Below, piece after piece: positions 7,311 to 15,365 of a stretch of DNA of 35,951 nt. The position numbers were made by a program, and so were the translations under genes. Numbering within the stretch: the stretch's first letter is position 1; every line of letters begins with the position of its first letter. The stretch is from Bacteroidales bacterium (GTDB taxonomy: Bacteria > Bacteroidota > Bacteroidia > Bacteroidales > F082), in NCBI GenBank assembly GCA_029933225.1, contig JAOZOO010000020.1:1-35951 (forward strand), written 5' to 3'. Below the pieces are notes generated by a model that searched no databases, had not been told where the DNA came from, and saw only the letters and a program-made list of their open reading frames with translations.

Positions 7311-8036
7311 TCAGAATCCTTTGACGACCTCTGCAAATTCAAAGATAAGTTCCGGTTCTTCTTCAAAACGGTTGCCGACGACAGCGATATCGGCTCCTGC
7401 TTCGAGAATGGATTTCATTTTTTCTTTGGTTCGAATCCCGCCGCCTACGATCAAAGGTACCTCGATGGATTGTTTCACAAAGCCGATCATTTCTTCGGGG
7501 ACGGTTTGTGAAGCGCCGCTTCCGGCATCCATATATATTAGTTTCAGCCCCAGCATTTCTCCGGCCATGGCTGTACAGGCGGCAATGTCTTTTTTGTCGT
7601 TGGGGATGGGGAATGAGTTACTCATGTATGTCACTGCTGTGGGTTTCCCGCTGTCGATAAGCATGTATCCGGTGGGAATGGTCTCGAGGCCGGCCAGCCT
7701 GATGTATGGGGCAGCCAGCACATGCATTCCGATAAGCATATCAGGGTTACGACCCGATATCAGCGAAAGAAAAAGCATGGCATCGGCATTGCGTGCAATC
7801 TGGTAAGTATTTCCGGGGAACAGGATGACGGGGATATCACTGTTTTCTTTTAGTGTTTTAACACAGTGGAACAGTGAATCGCTGGTCAGCAGGCTACCAC
7901 CGACAAACAAAAAGTCCACACCGGCTTTCTGGGATTTTCTGGCCACAAGTTCAAGCTGTTCCGGCGATAGTTTATCGGGATCGATGAGCACTGCCAGTTG
8001 CTTTTGCCCTTTGAAGAAATGATCAATGGTTTTCAT
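7311..8036 (-). CDS. Geranylgeranylglyceryl / heptaprenylglyceryl phosphate synthase (GGGPS/PcrB family)
   Basis: 241 residues from the ATG at 8036. The open frame extends to 8126, but those 30 residues are not family-like, and a TAnnTTTG-type box (8053-8060, minus) precedes the 8036 start. The enzyme joins sn-glycerol-1-phosphate to a polyprenyl diphosphate, the ether-lipid step best known from archaea. TIM-barrel markers are visible: L-I-D-P-D-K-L (about 17-23), F-V-G-G-S-L-L, I-L-F-P-G-N, Y-M-D-A-G-S-G-A, I-V-G-G-G-I-R and the phosphate-binding A-D-I-A-V-V-G-N-R-F at the end. Bacteroidota carry a known bacterial group of this family. The prenyl chain length cannot be read. It follows the TPR gene by 106 nt and may be the end of the same transcript. 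Confidence 0.92.
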   Translation of the reverse strand: MKTIDHFFKGQKQLAVLIDPDKLSPEQLELVARKSQKAGVDFLFVGGSLLTSDSLFHCVKTLKENSDIPVILFPGNTYQIARNADAMLFLSLISGRNPDMLIGMHVLAAPYIRLAGLETIPTGYMLIDSGKPTAVTYMSNSFPIPNDKKDIAACTAMAGEMLGLKLIYMDAGSGASQTVPEEMIGFVKQSIEVPLIVGGGIRTKEKMKSILEAGADIAVVGNRFEEEPELIFEFAEVVKGF

Positions 8037-8142
8037 CTGTCTTGCTTTGCTGCAAAAGTAGAAAAAATCCTGTGGAAGTAAGACGGGATGCAGAGTGGTT
8101 GACACGTGACAATTACGGATTATCAATCCTGATGATTGCCGA

Positions 8143-8760
8143 CTATTTGATCAACCCCAGTCCTTCGGTGGCAGACTTATCGCCCGGCTTGATGAGCAGT
8201 GCTTTCTGGAAAAGCACCCTGGCTTCACGGAATTTGCCCAGTTTGTAGTTGGTCCAGGCCAGCATGATCACCCCGTCGTAATCAAACGGATAATGGTTGA
8301 CCACTTTTTCTAAGTATTTGAATGCTGTTGTAAAATCCTCCCGGCCATAATAGATAACCCCCATCCTGTAATTGACTGTGGAATTTTCAGGATCAATTTC
8401 CAGGATTTCCTTGTAATATTTCTCCACCTGTGTCCAGTTGCCCATGGCTGCCGCCGGGTTGACAATGCCCAGCCGGGCTTCGATGGACATGGGTTTCAGC
8501 AGGATGCTTTTCTGGTAATAGGGCATGGATTCGTTGAACAACCCCGAAAGATAGGTCAGCCAGCCCAGTCTGAGATTGATCTCATACGATTCTTCATTAT
8601 AGACATCTTTCAGCACATTGATGGCTTTGCTGTACTCCCCGCCGTATTCCAGTTCGTAAGATTTCAGGAAAGCGGCTTGTGTTTGTTCAAAATTCTGGGC
8701 GATAGCTGCTGTTCCTAATGCAACAAAAACAACAAGCAGTATTCTTTTTAAAATGTCCAT
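8143..8760 (-). CDS. Periplasmic TPR-repeat protein
   Basis: 205 residues with a signal peptide (M-D-I-L-K-R-I-L-L-V-V-F-V-A-L-G-T-A-A-I-A-Q, cleavage after ~22). The mature part is built almost entirely of tetratricopeptide repeats, with the usual pattern of small residues and tyrosines: Y-S-K-A-I-N-V-L, F-N-E-S-M-P-Y-Y-Q-K-S-I-L-L-K-P, K-Y-Y-K-E-I-L-E-I-D-P, A-F-K-Y-L-E-K-V and A-R-V-L-F-Q-K-A-L-L-I-K-P. It should be a protein-binding scaffold in the periplasm. Its start overlaps the end of the TPR-barrel gene by 13 nt, so the two products are likely made together. It is the last gene of the run that starts with the PqqD-like protein. Confidence 0.88.
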   Translation of the reverse strand: MDILKRILLVVFVALGTAAIAQNFEQTQAAFLKSYELEYGGEYSKAINVLKDVYNEESYEINLRLGWLTYLSGLFNESMPYYQKSILLKPMSIEARLGIVNPAAAMGNWTQVEKYYKEILEIDPENSTVNYRMGVIYYGREDFTTAFKYLEKVVNHYPFDYDGVIMLAWTNYKLGKFREARVLFQKALLIKPGDKSATEGLGLIK

Positions 8761-10301
8761 TTTATTCCTCCGATTATATTTTGTGTTTGATAATTAAACA
8801 AAAAATTCTGATATCTTGTATGTTCCTGATCAAAAGTGAAATAATTTCCCGATTTGTCCATGTACCGGTAGTAAAGGCCCAACTCAAGATGTCTGGTCAC
8901 CATTACCGTAAAATTCAGCCCAAGACTCAGATTGATGTTTTCAGGCAGATTGTAAACAATGAAGGCATTATTTAGGTTAACGTTATTCAGGTTCCCAAAA
9001 TAAACATCTCCTTCAAGCCAGGCTGATTTAAAAAGTCTTATCCCCAGTTTTTGTATAAAAATGAAACGGTTTTCGGCGTTGTATCGCCCGGAATTGTTTT
9101 GTCCGTTGCCATGTCCTCTGCTGTTGCCGTTGTCATTATTATTTCCGGTGTTTTCCTGCGAGGAGCCATTAAAAAACAGAGCACCTGAAGACCCGTAAAA
9201 TGATGTATTTCCAAAAGGATAATACAGTGCAGAAAGCCCCAACTGAAGCTGGGTTCCCTTGTTGAGTTGTGAAAATGAACCGGTAAAAGAAAAAAGAACG
9301 GTATTGATGTCTTTTTCCAGATCGAATCCGGCTACCCAGTTCACAAACGAAGAATCAAGACTTGTAAAATTGTAGGAATCGGTTTGATAGTCAAACAACT
9401 CATATTCACCGGTGGCATCCACATAATAAGCCGTATCAGTGAAAGTAACGGCTTCGTAATTTGCTTTTGTTTTATTCACATTAAGGAACAGGACATTTGA
9501 ATAAAGGGTCAGCGCCCATCCTTTGTTGAACTGAAACCGCATATTCAGGTAAATTTCGTTTTGTGTCATGGGATTGCTGAAAGTCAACCTGTTTGTATCG
9601 GGAATAGTATCAGGATAACGAATATAGCCCCATGAAGTATCGATGGTAGTGGTACCCTCTTTATAGGTGATAAACTCAAAATTACTTCTCGTCTGAACGT
9701 TAATATTATTATAAGAAGCAAACAGGCTAACCGTTGGGGAAATATTAAACCTTAATCCGGCATGCAGATACCGTTCGTCGCCGTACATTTTTTGTTTGCC
9801 AAAAAGCGAATCGCTGCCCATTAAATATAGGTCGTTGTTTTTTTCGTAATTATTTGAGAATATATATCCGCCCATTACGTCAACAGATTCCACGGCTTTC
9901 ATGCGAGTGTTCAGCGATGATTTCATTGCCGGGTTAAATGTCCCGGCCAGTTTCCATGCCCTGTTTGTTTTTCCCATTTCAAGGTACGAATCGTAAAGGT
10001 ATCCCTGGGCTACCGGGTCGTTTTGGTTGAATTCCAGCGCTTTCTGAAAGTGTTTTGCCGCTATGGCCGGTTTTCCTGTTTCCAGGGCGGCAATGCCCAT
10101 TCGCATTCTCAAGTAGTAATAATCAATGTCATTTTTCAGGGCCAGTTTTCCGGTTTTCAAAACAGGCTTCCAGTTTTTATTCAGATAATGGTTGTATGTG
10201 ACAGAATCAATTTGTACAAAATCAGGTCTTTCCTGTCCGGTCATGCTGTTGGCCAGCATTAGAATCAGCACAATTGACGTAATTTTATCTATCGTTTTCA
10301 T
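8748..10301 (-). CDS. Outer-membrane beta-barrel protein with N-terminal TPR domain
   Basis: 517 residues. A signal peptide (cleavage near T-G-Q at 21-23) is followed by a short TPR segment (about 35-125: A-A-L-E-T-G-K-P-A-I-A-A-K-H-F-Q-K-A-L-E-F-N). From ~140 on there are alternating aromatic/polar beta strands (G-G-Y-I-F-S-N-N-Y, L-H-A-G-L-R-F-N-I, I-Y-L-N-M-R-F-Q-F, L-E-L-G-L-Y-Y-R-Y-M). The protein ends I-G-G-I-K-W-T-F; a terminal aromatic residue is the usual BAM recognition feature. Residues 379-408 are an N/G/S-rich low-complexity stretch, probably a surface loop. The ligand is unknown. It starts 11 nt after the UT-M23 fusion and overlaps the TPR gene, indicating a joint envelope role. 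Confidence 0.85.
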   Translation of the reverse strand: MKTIDKITSIVLILMLANSMTGQERPDFVQIDSVTYNHYLNKNWKPVLKTGKLALKNDIDYYYLRMRMGIAALETGKPAIAAKHFQKALEFNQNDPVAQGYLYDSYLEMGKTNRAWKLAGTFNPAMKSSLNTRMKAVESVDVMGGYIFSNNYEKNNDLYLMGSDSLFGKQKMYGDERYLHAGLRFNISPTVSLFASYNNINVQTRSNFEFITYKEGTTTIDTSWGYIRYPDTIPDTNRLTFSNPMTQNEIYLNMRFQFNKGWALTLYSNVLFLNVNKTKANYEAVTFTDTAYYVDATGEYELFDYQTDSYNFTSLDSSFVNWVAGFDLEKDINTVLFSFTGSFSQLNKGTQLQLGLSALYYPFGNTSFYGSSGALFFNGSSQENTGNNNDNGNSRGHGNGQNNSGRYNAENRFIFIQKLGIRLFKSAWLEGDVYFGNLNNVNLNNAFIVYNLPENINLSLGLNFTVMVTRHLELGLYYRYMDKSGNYFTFDQEHTRYQNFLFNYQTQNIIGGIKWTF

Positions 10302-10312
10302 GAGTCCGGTTG

Positions 10313-12514
10313 CTAAAATTTTCTGTGTGCTGTTAAAGATTTTCCCGAATGGTTGATTTCCAGTTTTTCAATTCCTTTTGGCGTAAGCTGAATGACAAAC
10401 CTGAATGTATCGTTCACTTTTTTTCTTCGTCCGAAAGCCGAGGAGGATTCGAGCACAATTCGTTCTGTTTTCCCTTTTTCAAGGGATTTGTAATTCAGCG
10501 TGAATTCTGCTTTAAGAAACTTAAAGAACGGGATCAGAAAATCCTGCAGGAAAAGCCACTTTTTATTTTGAAATACAGTTAATGGATAATTGTCTTTCAA
10601 CTGCATGTTTTTATAGAATGCAGCGACAACCTTGAAAGATGACAGATAGAAATAATAAAGCAATGAGTTCGATTTTCCACTGTACTGGGTAAAGAAAAAT
10701 ACGTCGCCTGTTTGCCTGAACCATGCTTTGGCCCCGGTATGCTGACAAACAAAATAGGTGTTGTTGTAAATGTCGGCTTCAATCAGCCATTCATGCAATA
10801 CGGTTTCTCCTTCTGTTTCCGTTTCAAAGCGTAATTTTTCTCCCGGAACAAAATGGTATGCTTTTTTGATGATCTCGTTGGTTGTCAGATTTGAAACCAT
10901 CTGTCCGCCTTTCGGTATTCCCGATAATTCAAAATGATAGTTGCCATTTTCCCTGACGATATACGACGAAATGGGATAACTGAGTGTTTTTGATCCGATA
11001 TCAGGTGTTGACTGAAACTGAAAGTGAATATGCGGTATCGGCGATCTGCCCGAATTACCACAATAACCGATCAGTTCACCCTGTTTCACAGTCTGCCCCT
11101 TTGTCACCTTAATACTGTCTTTTTTCAAATGACTTATCTGCGAGTACAACTTTTCGGCATGTTTGATCACAACAGAATTACCCCAGTTGTTTTCCATGTT
11201 CACATCCCCGATCTCGTTGTCATCCACGTCGTTTTTTATGGCCTCTACCGTTCCGTCGCCAGGGGCGATCACCGGTTTGTTGTAACAATAATAATCTTCA
11301 GACCTGTTCCCTGTATTGTCGTAAACCCTGCCCTCATCATCTGCAATCTCGAAATCCCAGGCATGTTTCCAGTTGTCTTTGTGTGTGTATTGACCATTGT
11401 GTGCCTGCGTCACTTTCCATTCTCCCCAAAACGGGAATTTCATCGCCACCCACGGCAGGTTTCCGAAACGATCCATGTAATTGTTGAAATTATAAACATG
11501 TTTTTCAGGTGAAAATTGCTGAATGGTGACCAGCGCCAGCTTTGTTACATCTTTCTCCCTGAATTTTAAAACATAAAGAAACAACAAGACAATGATGTTA
11601 AAAGGCAGCGAGAAAACAGAAAGCTGGAAATAAGAAAATATGAAAGATGTGCTGCTTAAAATGATAGCGATCAGCGGTGTCAGGAAGATGACCCAAAGTA
11701 CCGACCGGCGTGAGGGCACAATGAAAAAACCACCAACAGCAATGGCTGTCAGGATATAATTGAAACCGATATAGCTGTAGGTTAACTCGTTGATATCTGC
11801 CCCGATGAAAAAATAGAAATAGTAAGCTGTGTAAAATCCAATGAGCGACAAGAGAAAAGCAATACGTGAATAAAAGAGAAGGCCAATGGCAATCAGGATA
11901 CCTGCGAACATGTGGTACTGAAAAAGAATGGCGCTGAGCGATTTGAAAAAGATACGTAACGATTCGGGCACAGCAAGATTGTTAAACCATTCATACAGCT
12001 TAACCATTGTCAGCCCGCCGATGGCATACATATCATTCAGGTTGTAAACACCGCGTTCACTGATGTTCAGCGCGGAATACCCTTTGGTGGCAATGATGAC
12101 CATCCATATTCCGAGCAAAAACGGAATACTCAGATAGGGCAATCCGTATTTTCCGAGAATGCCTTCCATGGCAACAGAAAAGAAAAGGGTAATCACCGAA
12201 ATGAGGATCAGGATGATGTAAAACTCCACACCTGGCTGGTAATAAATACCCACGCCCAGGCCCACAAGCAAAGAGTTGAACCCGTAAGCCCCTTCCCTGA
12301 TTTTGATCTTGCTTAGTCCCAGCAGCGATGCCACTGAATTTGAGATTACTACGGCAAGTAGCCCGGCCAGCCCGGCATAGAAGTCGAAAAAAGTCACCAA
12401 CAGCAGGATGACTGCAAAAACAGGATTCTTGGAAAAGAAAATCTGGCCATAGCTGTTTAGAATACAATGCCAGGCACCAAGAAGCTGTTGTTTTGTTTTG
12501 TTTTCTTCCATCAA
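10313..12514 (-). CDS. Urea-transporter-like membrane domain fused to an M23 (LytM) peptidase domain
   Basis: 733 residues. Residues ~15-320 are strongly hydrophobic and resemble the UT channel family. The first half has Q-I-F-F-S-K-N-P (24-31) and G-A-Y-G-F-N-S-L-L-V-G (76-86). The second half has I-G-F-N-Y-I-L-T-A-I-A-V-G-G-F-F (249-264), but its urea-motif segment (Q199-Y-H-M-F-A-G) is degenerate. A linker leads to an M23 domain with the zinc ligands H384 and D387 (H-A-W-D) and H495/H497 (H-I-H-F). H462 and the G-x-x-V-K-Q-G-E-x-I-G-Y motif (around 473-484) are also present. About 230 C-terminal residues are unrecognised. M23 enzymes cut peptidoglycan cross-bridges. The gene overlaps the eIF2B-like gene by 4 nt and is followed 11 nt later by the barrel. 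UT identity is moderate; M23 identity is firm. Confidence 0.87.
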   Translation of the reverse strand: MMEENKTKQQLLGAWHCILNSYGQIFFSKNPVFAVILLLVTFFDFYAGLAGLLAVVISNSVASLLGLSKIKIREGAYGFNSLLVGLGVGIYYQPGVEFYIILILISVITLFFSVAMEGILGKYGLPYLSIPFLLGIWMVIIATKGYSALNISERGVYNLNDMYAIGGLTMVKLYEWFNNLAVPESLRIFFKSLSAILFQYHMFAGILIAIGLLFYSRIAFLLSLIGFYTAYYFYFFIGADINELTYSYIGFNYILTAIAVGGFFIVPSRRSVLWVIFLTPLIAIILSSTSFIFSYFQLSVFSLPFNIIVLLFLYVLKFREKDVTKLALVTIQQFSPEKHVYNFNNYMDRFGNLPWVAMKFPFWGEWKVTQAHNGQYTHKDNWKHAWDFEIADDEGRVYDNTGNRSEDYYCYNKPVIAPGDGTVEAIKNDVDDNEIGDVNMENNWGNSVVIKHAEKLYSQISHLKKDSIKVTKGQTVKQGELIGYCGNSGRSPIPHIHFQFQSTPDIGSKTLSYPISSYIVRENGNYHFELSGIPKGGQMVSNLTTNEIIKKAYHFVPGEKLRFETETEGETVLHEWLIEADIYNNTYFVCQHTGAKAWFRQTGDVFFFTQYSGKSNSLLYYFYLSSFKVVAAFYKNMQLKDNYPLTVFQNKKWLFLQDFLIPFFKFLKAEFTLNYKSLEKGKTERIVLESSSAFGRRKKVNDTFRFVIQLTPKGIEKLEINHSGKSLTAHRKF

Positions 12515-13344
12515 TCCGTAAATACTTTTTTTACCAGTGCCAGCGGCGTGAACTCAAAATACAAATTATGTACCGTAATCCCCTGTGTGTTTCCGGGGTC
12601 CAGCTCTGCGGCCGGTTTTTCTCTTTCAACGGACAATTTATTTATTTGTTCCGTTGTCAGCGCAGTATCGCTTATTAATTTCCTTTTTTCAGCCAGCAAA
12701 TAAAGCGGTTTTTTAAAATCTTCCAGCAATAGTGCCAAAGGATAAGAGCCGGCTTTATTCAGGAAGGCATCTTCGCGGATAAGATCTGCGCCGAGGATCG
12801 CCATGTCAATGTCATGCATGAAATTGCTTAATGCATCTTCGTGAATAAGATGGGTTTCAAACCCCATACTGCTGATTGTTTTTGCCTGAACCAGCCCTTC
12901 CCCGGCGGGTGACGAGTATGTTTGCCAAACAACCGGAAAGGTCTCTTTTTCTGCCAAATGGCCGAAGAGATTATGAACGGCGGTGCTGTTGCTGTGAACA
13001 AGAACGTTTTTTCCTTTAAAACCGATTTTTGCGATCAGATTCAGCGATGCTTTGTTTCGACTGTCTTTCCAGGTATTGATATATGTGTTCACATAAGCTG
13101 TGAGTTGTTTTCCTTTAATGACCGTTTCATCCTGAAACCGTCCGGTCAACACTTTCACAAAATGCAACAACACGCCAAACTGCGGGAATTGCTCCTGAAT
13201 TTTATAAAGCGCTTCCAGAAGAATATCTTTTGCGATTTCATCTTTCTCGTTTCCCAGGTCAATGAGTTTCAATTGAACCTTGTTCAATATTGCTCCCGAC
13301 CCCGACAGGTTGTCTTTGATTATGTCGCTGAAAAGATTATTCAT
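12511..13344 (-). CDS. eIF2B / ribose-1,5-bisphosphate isomerase / MtnA-like protein
   Basis: 277 residues with the C-terminal Rossmann-type domain of the eIF2B-related family. It shows V-L-V-H-S-N-S-T-A-V (114-123), the hallmark G-A-D-L-I (185-189, D187) followed by N-K-A-G-S-Y (196-201), and P-L-Y-L-L-A (about 213-218). Enzymes of the family (MtnA, R15P isomerase) isomerise a phosphorylated sugar using a Cys in the L-T-H-C-N motif plus the Asp of G-A-D. Here the Cys position is S118, so classical isomerase activity is doubtful. The N-terminal half is helical, as in the family. It overlaps the UT-M23 start by 4 nt, indicating translational coupling. Family is fairly sure; activity is unknown. 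Confidence 0.8.
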   Translation of the reverse strand: MNNLFSDIIKDNLSGSGAILNKVQLKLIDLGNEKDEIAKDILLEALYKIQEQFPQFGVLLHFVKVLTGRFQDETVIKGKQLTAYVNTYINTWKDSRNKASLNLIAKIGFKGKNVLVHSNSTAVHNLFGHLAEKETFPVVWQTYSSPAGEGLVQAKTISSMGFETHLIHEDALSNFMHDIDMAILGADLIREDAFLNKAGSYPLALLLEDFKKPLYLLAEKRKLISDTALTTEQINKLSVEREKPAAELDPGNTQGITVHNLYFEFTPLALVKKVFTD

Positions 13345-13427
13345 ATTTTATTTTTCACCGTGATGTCTGATGTATCTTTAGAATTCTGTTAACTGGCTAT
13401 TACGCAGAAATACACGGAGTTAGAGCG

Positions 13428-14786
13428 CTAAAGTTCAAAGGTCTTTAAATGTTCCGGTACGTTTTCAAATTCCAGCAGACGATCCAGCGTTTCCCGGTCA
13501 CGGACCACATGCACATTGCTTTCGAGGTCGATCATAACGATCCTCGGTCGCAGGGTGATGAACTGCATCCATTGGGTCATGTTGTAAGCGCCCACAGTGT
13601 GAATGACTACATGGTCCCCCTTGTTCAGCAAAGGAAGACTGATGTTTTCACGGATGACGTCAATGTTCATGCAAAGCGGTCCGTAAACCACCGTGTCTTC
13701 GGTGTGCTGTGTAAAGGGTTGTGCCGGTGTTATCTTGTGGTCGTACCAGAATGAGGTGAATAACACATTCACACCGATATCAATGATGGTTGAGCGCCTG
13801 CCGTCGGACAGCCGCTTGTTGGAAATGACGGTCCCCAGCAAAAAAGCTGCATCGTCTATCAAAGCCCTTCCTGTTTCAAGGATAAGCAACGGCAGTTTAT
13901 CCGGCTTGAAGTTGCTGTTGATCAGGGCACTTGTGATGGCTTCCGCAAAGTCGTTGATAGACGGGTTGGTATCAACACCCGGAAGGTATGCGCCTTTGAG
14001 GTTATTCTGGGAAGCAAATCCGCCGCCCATGTCAATGTACTGTATTTCATGTCCGTATTTATCCCGGATGCCGATGGCGAGGTCGGCCAGTTTATTTGCA
14101 GCAACGGCATAAGCATTTGACGACAGCATGAATGTCCCAATATGTGTATGCAAACCGACGAGATCCATGACATCCGACCGCATGATCTTGTTCAGCGCAT
14201 CCCATGCCTGGCCGTTTTCGTAGTTGAAGCCAAAACGGTCCCACATGGGATAAATGCCCGTATCCATATTGACCCGGATGGCCACCTGTGCCCTGGTGTC
14301 CATATTTTCTGCCAGTTTCCGGATGGTATATAATTCGTCGAGGTGGTCAATATGGATCAATGAGCTGTTTTTAATGGCCTTTTCAAGGTCTTCTTCCGTT
14401 TTATCGGGACCGTTGAAAATGATCTTGGTGCCGTCCACACCATTGTGTATGGCTTTGTCGTACTCGAATCCCGAGACCACCTCGGCCCATGAACCTTCCT
14501 GGTGGAAGGTGCGGCATACGGCATCGAGGTAATTGGTTTTGTAAGACCAGGCAAACTGCACTTTAGGATAGCGTGTCTCGAATGCTTTCCGCGCGTTTCG
14601 TATGTTATTACGTATGGTCTTTTCGGATATGACGAACAGGGGTGATCCGTGTTCATCAATCATGTCTTTTACAGCTACATTATCAATATGTGTCATCGGC
14701 TTGTACTCGGTGCGCATGCCGAATTTGTTGGGCATGTTACTCTCGAGTTTCTTGATTACCGGCCGTTCGTATCTTTGTTTTTCCAT
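13428..14786 (-). CDS. PLP-dependent decarboxylase, DapDC/BtrK-like, with a leader-like N-terminal tail
   Basis: 452 residues, fold-type III PLP enzyme. The core has W-S-Y-K-T-N with the PLP lysine K83, H-T-H-I-G (213-217), I-D-M-G-G-G-F (251-257), E-T-G-R (304-307), the C-terminal catalytic G-P-L-C-M-N (C372) and G-A-Y (399-401). All are equivalent to diaminopimelate decarboxylase landmarks, so it is probably active. Enzymes of this group decarboxylate D/L-amino acid centres; BtrK acts on a carrier-bound glutamyl group. The first ~23 residues (R-Y-E-R-P-V-I-K-K-L, Y6, P9, I11) precede the catalytic region and look like a RiPP leader. It lies downstream of a PqqD-like gene and an ATP-grasp gene, so ordinary lysine biosynthesis is less likely. 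The substrate is unknown. Confidence 0.87.
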   Translation of the reverse strand: MEKQRYERPVIKKLESNMPNKFGMRTEYKPMTHIDNVAVKDMIDEHGSPLFVISEKTIRNNIRNARKAFETRYPKVQFAWSYKTNYLDAVCRTFHQEGSWAEVVSGFEYDKAIHNGVDGTKIIFNGPDKTEEDLEKAIKNSSLIHIDHLDELYTIRKLAENMDTRAQVAIRVNMDTGIYPMWDRFGFNYENGQAWDALNKIMRSDVMDLVGLHTHIGTFMLSSNAYAVAANKLADLAIGIRDKYGHEIQYIDMGGGFASQNNLKGAYLPGVDTNPSINDFAEAITSALINSNFKPDKLPLLILETGRALIDDAAFLLGTVISNKRLSDGRRSTIIDIGVNVLFTSFWYDHKITPAQPFTQHTEDTVVYGPLCMNIDVIRENISLPLLNKGDHVVIHTVGAYNMTQWMQFITLRPRIVMIDLESNVHVVRDRETLDRLLEFENVPEHLKTFEL

Positions 14787-14834
14787 TTTGAGTAAGTTAT
14801 TTAATTTCTGATTATTACTTCATTACGCCAATAA

Positions 14835-15365
14835 GGAATAATGGAATGATGGAATAGAGGAATTGTGGGTGGGGTTACACAAAAGTATCATCCCATCCTC
14901 CTTCCAGTCTCTTTTTTTGCAATGATTCTATTAGTTTTATTAACTGGTTTTCGACTTTAAAATGTAACTCATCTAATTGATTAAAATCTTCATCGGATAA
15001 TTGTCCCGCCTTGTTTAAACTGTAACAGGAAGAATGAAATTCTCCGGAAGAACCAAGACTAATATTTAAAAAGTTCAAATATTCATTCAAGCTTCTCCTG
15101 CAATAAACTTCGGCAATATTCCTTGATATTGAATGACAAGCGTCCACTGTATTACTGACAATTTTCCCCAATTCGAAAGGGTAGCTTCGGAATATCTTTA
15201 TACTAAGTACAAAAAGCTCAACAGCATCCTGCCAAACCCGCAGTTTTTTAAATCCACGGTTTTTATTTTTCCTTTCAACCATTTTTAATGATTCTTTTTA
15301 TTTTTTCCTATCATCCACCATTCCAACCTTCCACTATTCCATCACTCCATCACTCCATTCTTCCC
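14835..15365. repeat. Inverted repeats bracketing the four-helix-bundle gene
   Basis: The left block (14835-14869) is made of GGAATAATGGAATGATGG-type units. The right block (15314-15365) is its degenerate complement. TGATGGAATAGAGGAA (14847-14862) matches the complement of 15329-15344 at 15 of 16 positions. The right block runs up to the ATP-grasp stop codon. A similar block occurs at 35911-35943. Confidence 0.65.
14875..15282 (-). CDS. Four-helix-bundle protein (23S rRNA intervening-sequence type)
   Basis: 135 residues, all helical. It carries the family signature R-V-W-Q-D-A-V-E-L (near 15-23), S-I-S-R-N-I-A-E near 52-59, R-S-L-N-E-Y-L-N-F-L-N-I-S-L-G-S-S-G-E near 63-81 and a C-terminal helix with L-x-x-L-I-x-L-I-E-S-L-Q-K-K. 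Members were first seen in spirochaete rRNA intervening sequences and are frequent as stand-alone genes in Bacteroidota. Their function is not established. The gene sits between the ATP-grasp and decarboxylase genes on the same strand, with 82 and 88 nt gaps filled by the inverted GGAATGATGG-type repeats. It therefore looks like an insertion into an existing operon, not a pathway member. Confidence 0.9.
   Translation of the reverse strand: MVERKNKNRGFKKLRVWQDAVELFVLSIKIFRSYPFELGKIVSNTVDACHSISRNIAEVYCRRSLNEYLNFLNISLGSSGEFHSSCYSLNKAGQLSDEDFNQLDELHFKVENQLIKLIESLQKKRLEGGWDDTFV

Noticed and set aside
13428-14786. Plain lysA (diaminopimelate decarboxylase)
   Set aside because: The leader-like tail and PqqD/ATP-grasp neighbours argue for another substrate; the name lysA would overstate what is known.
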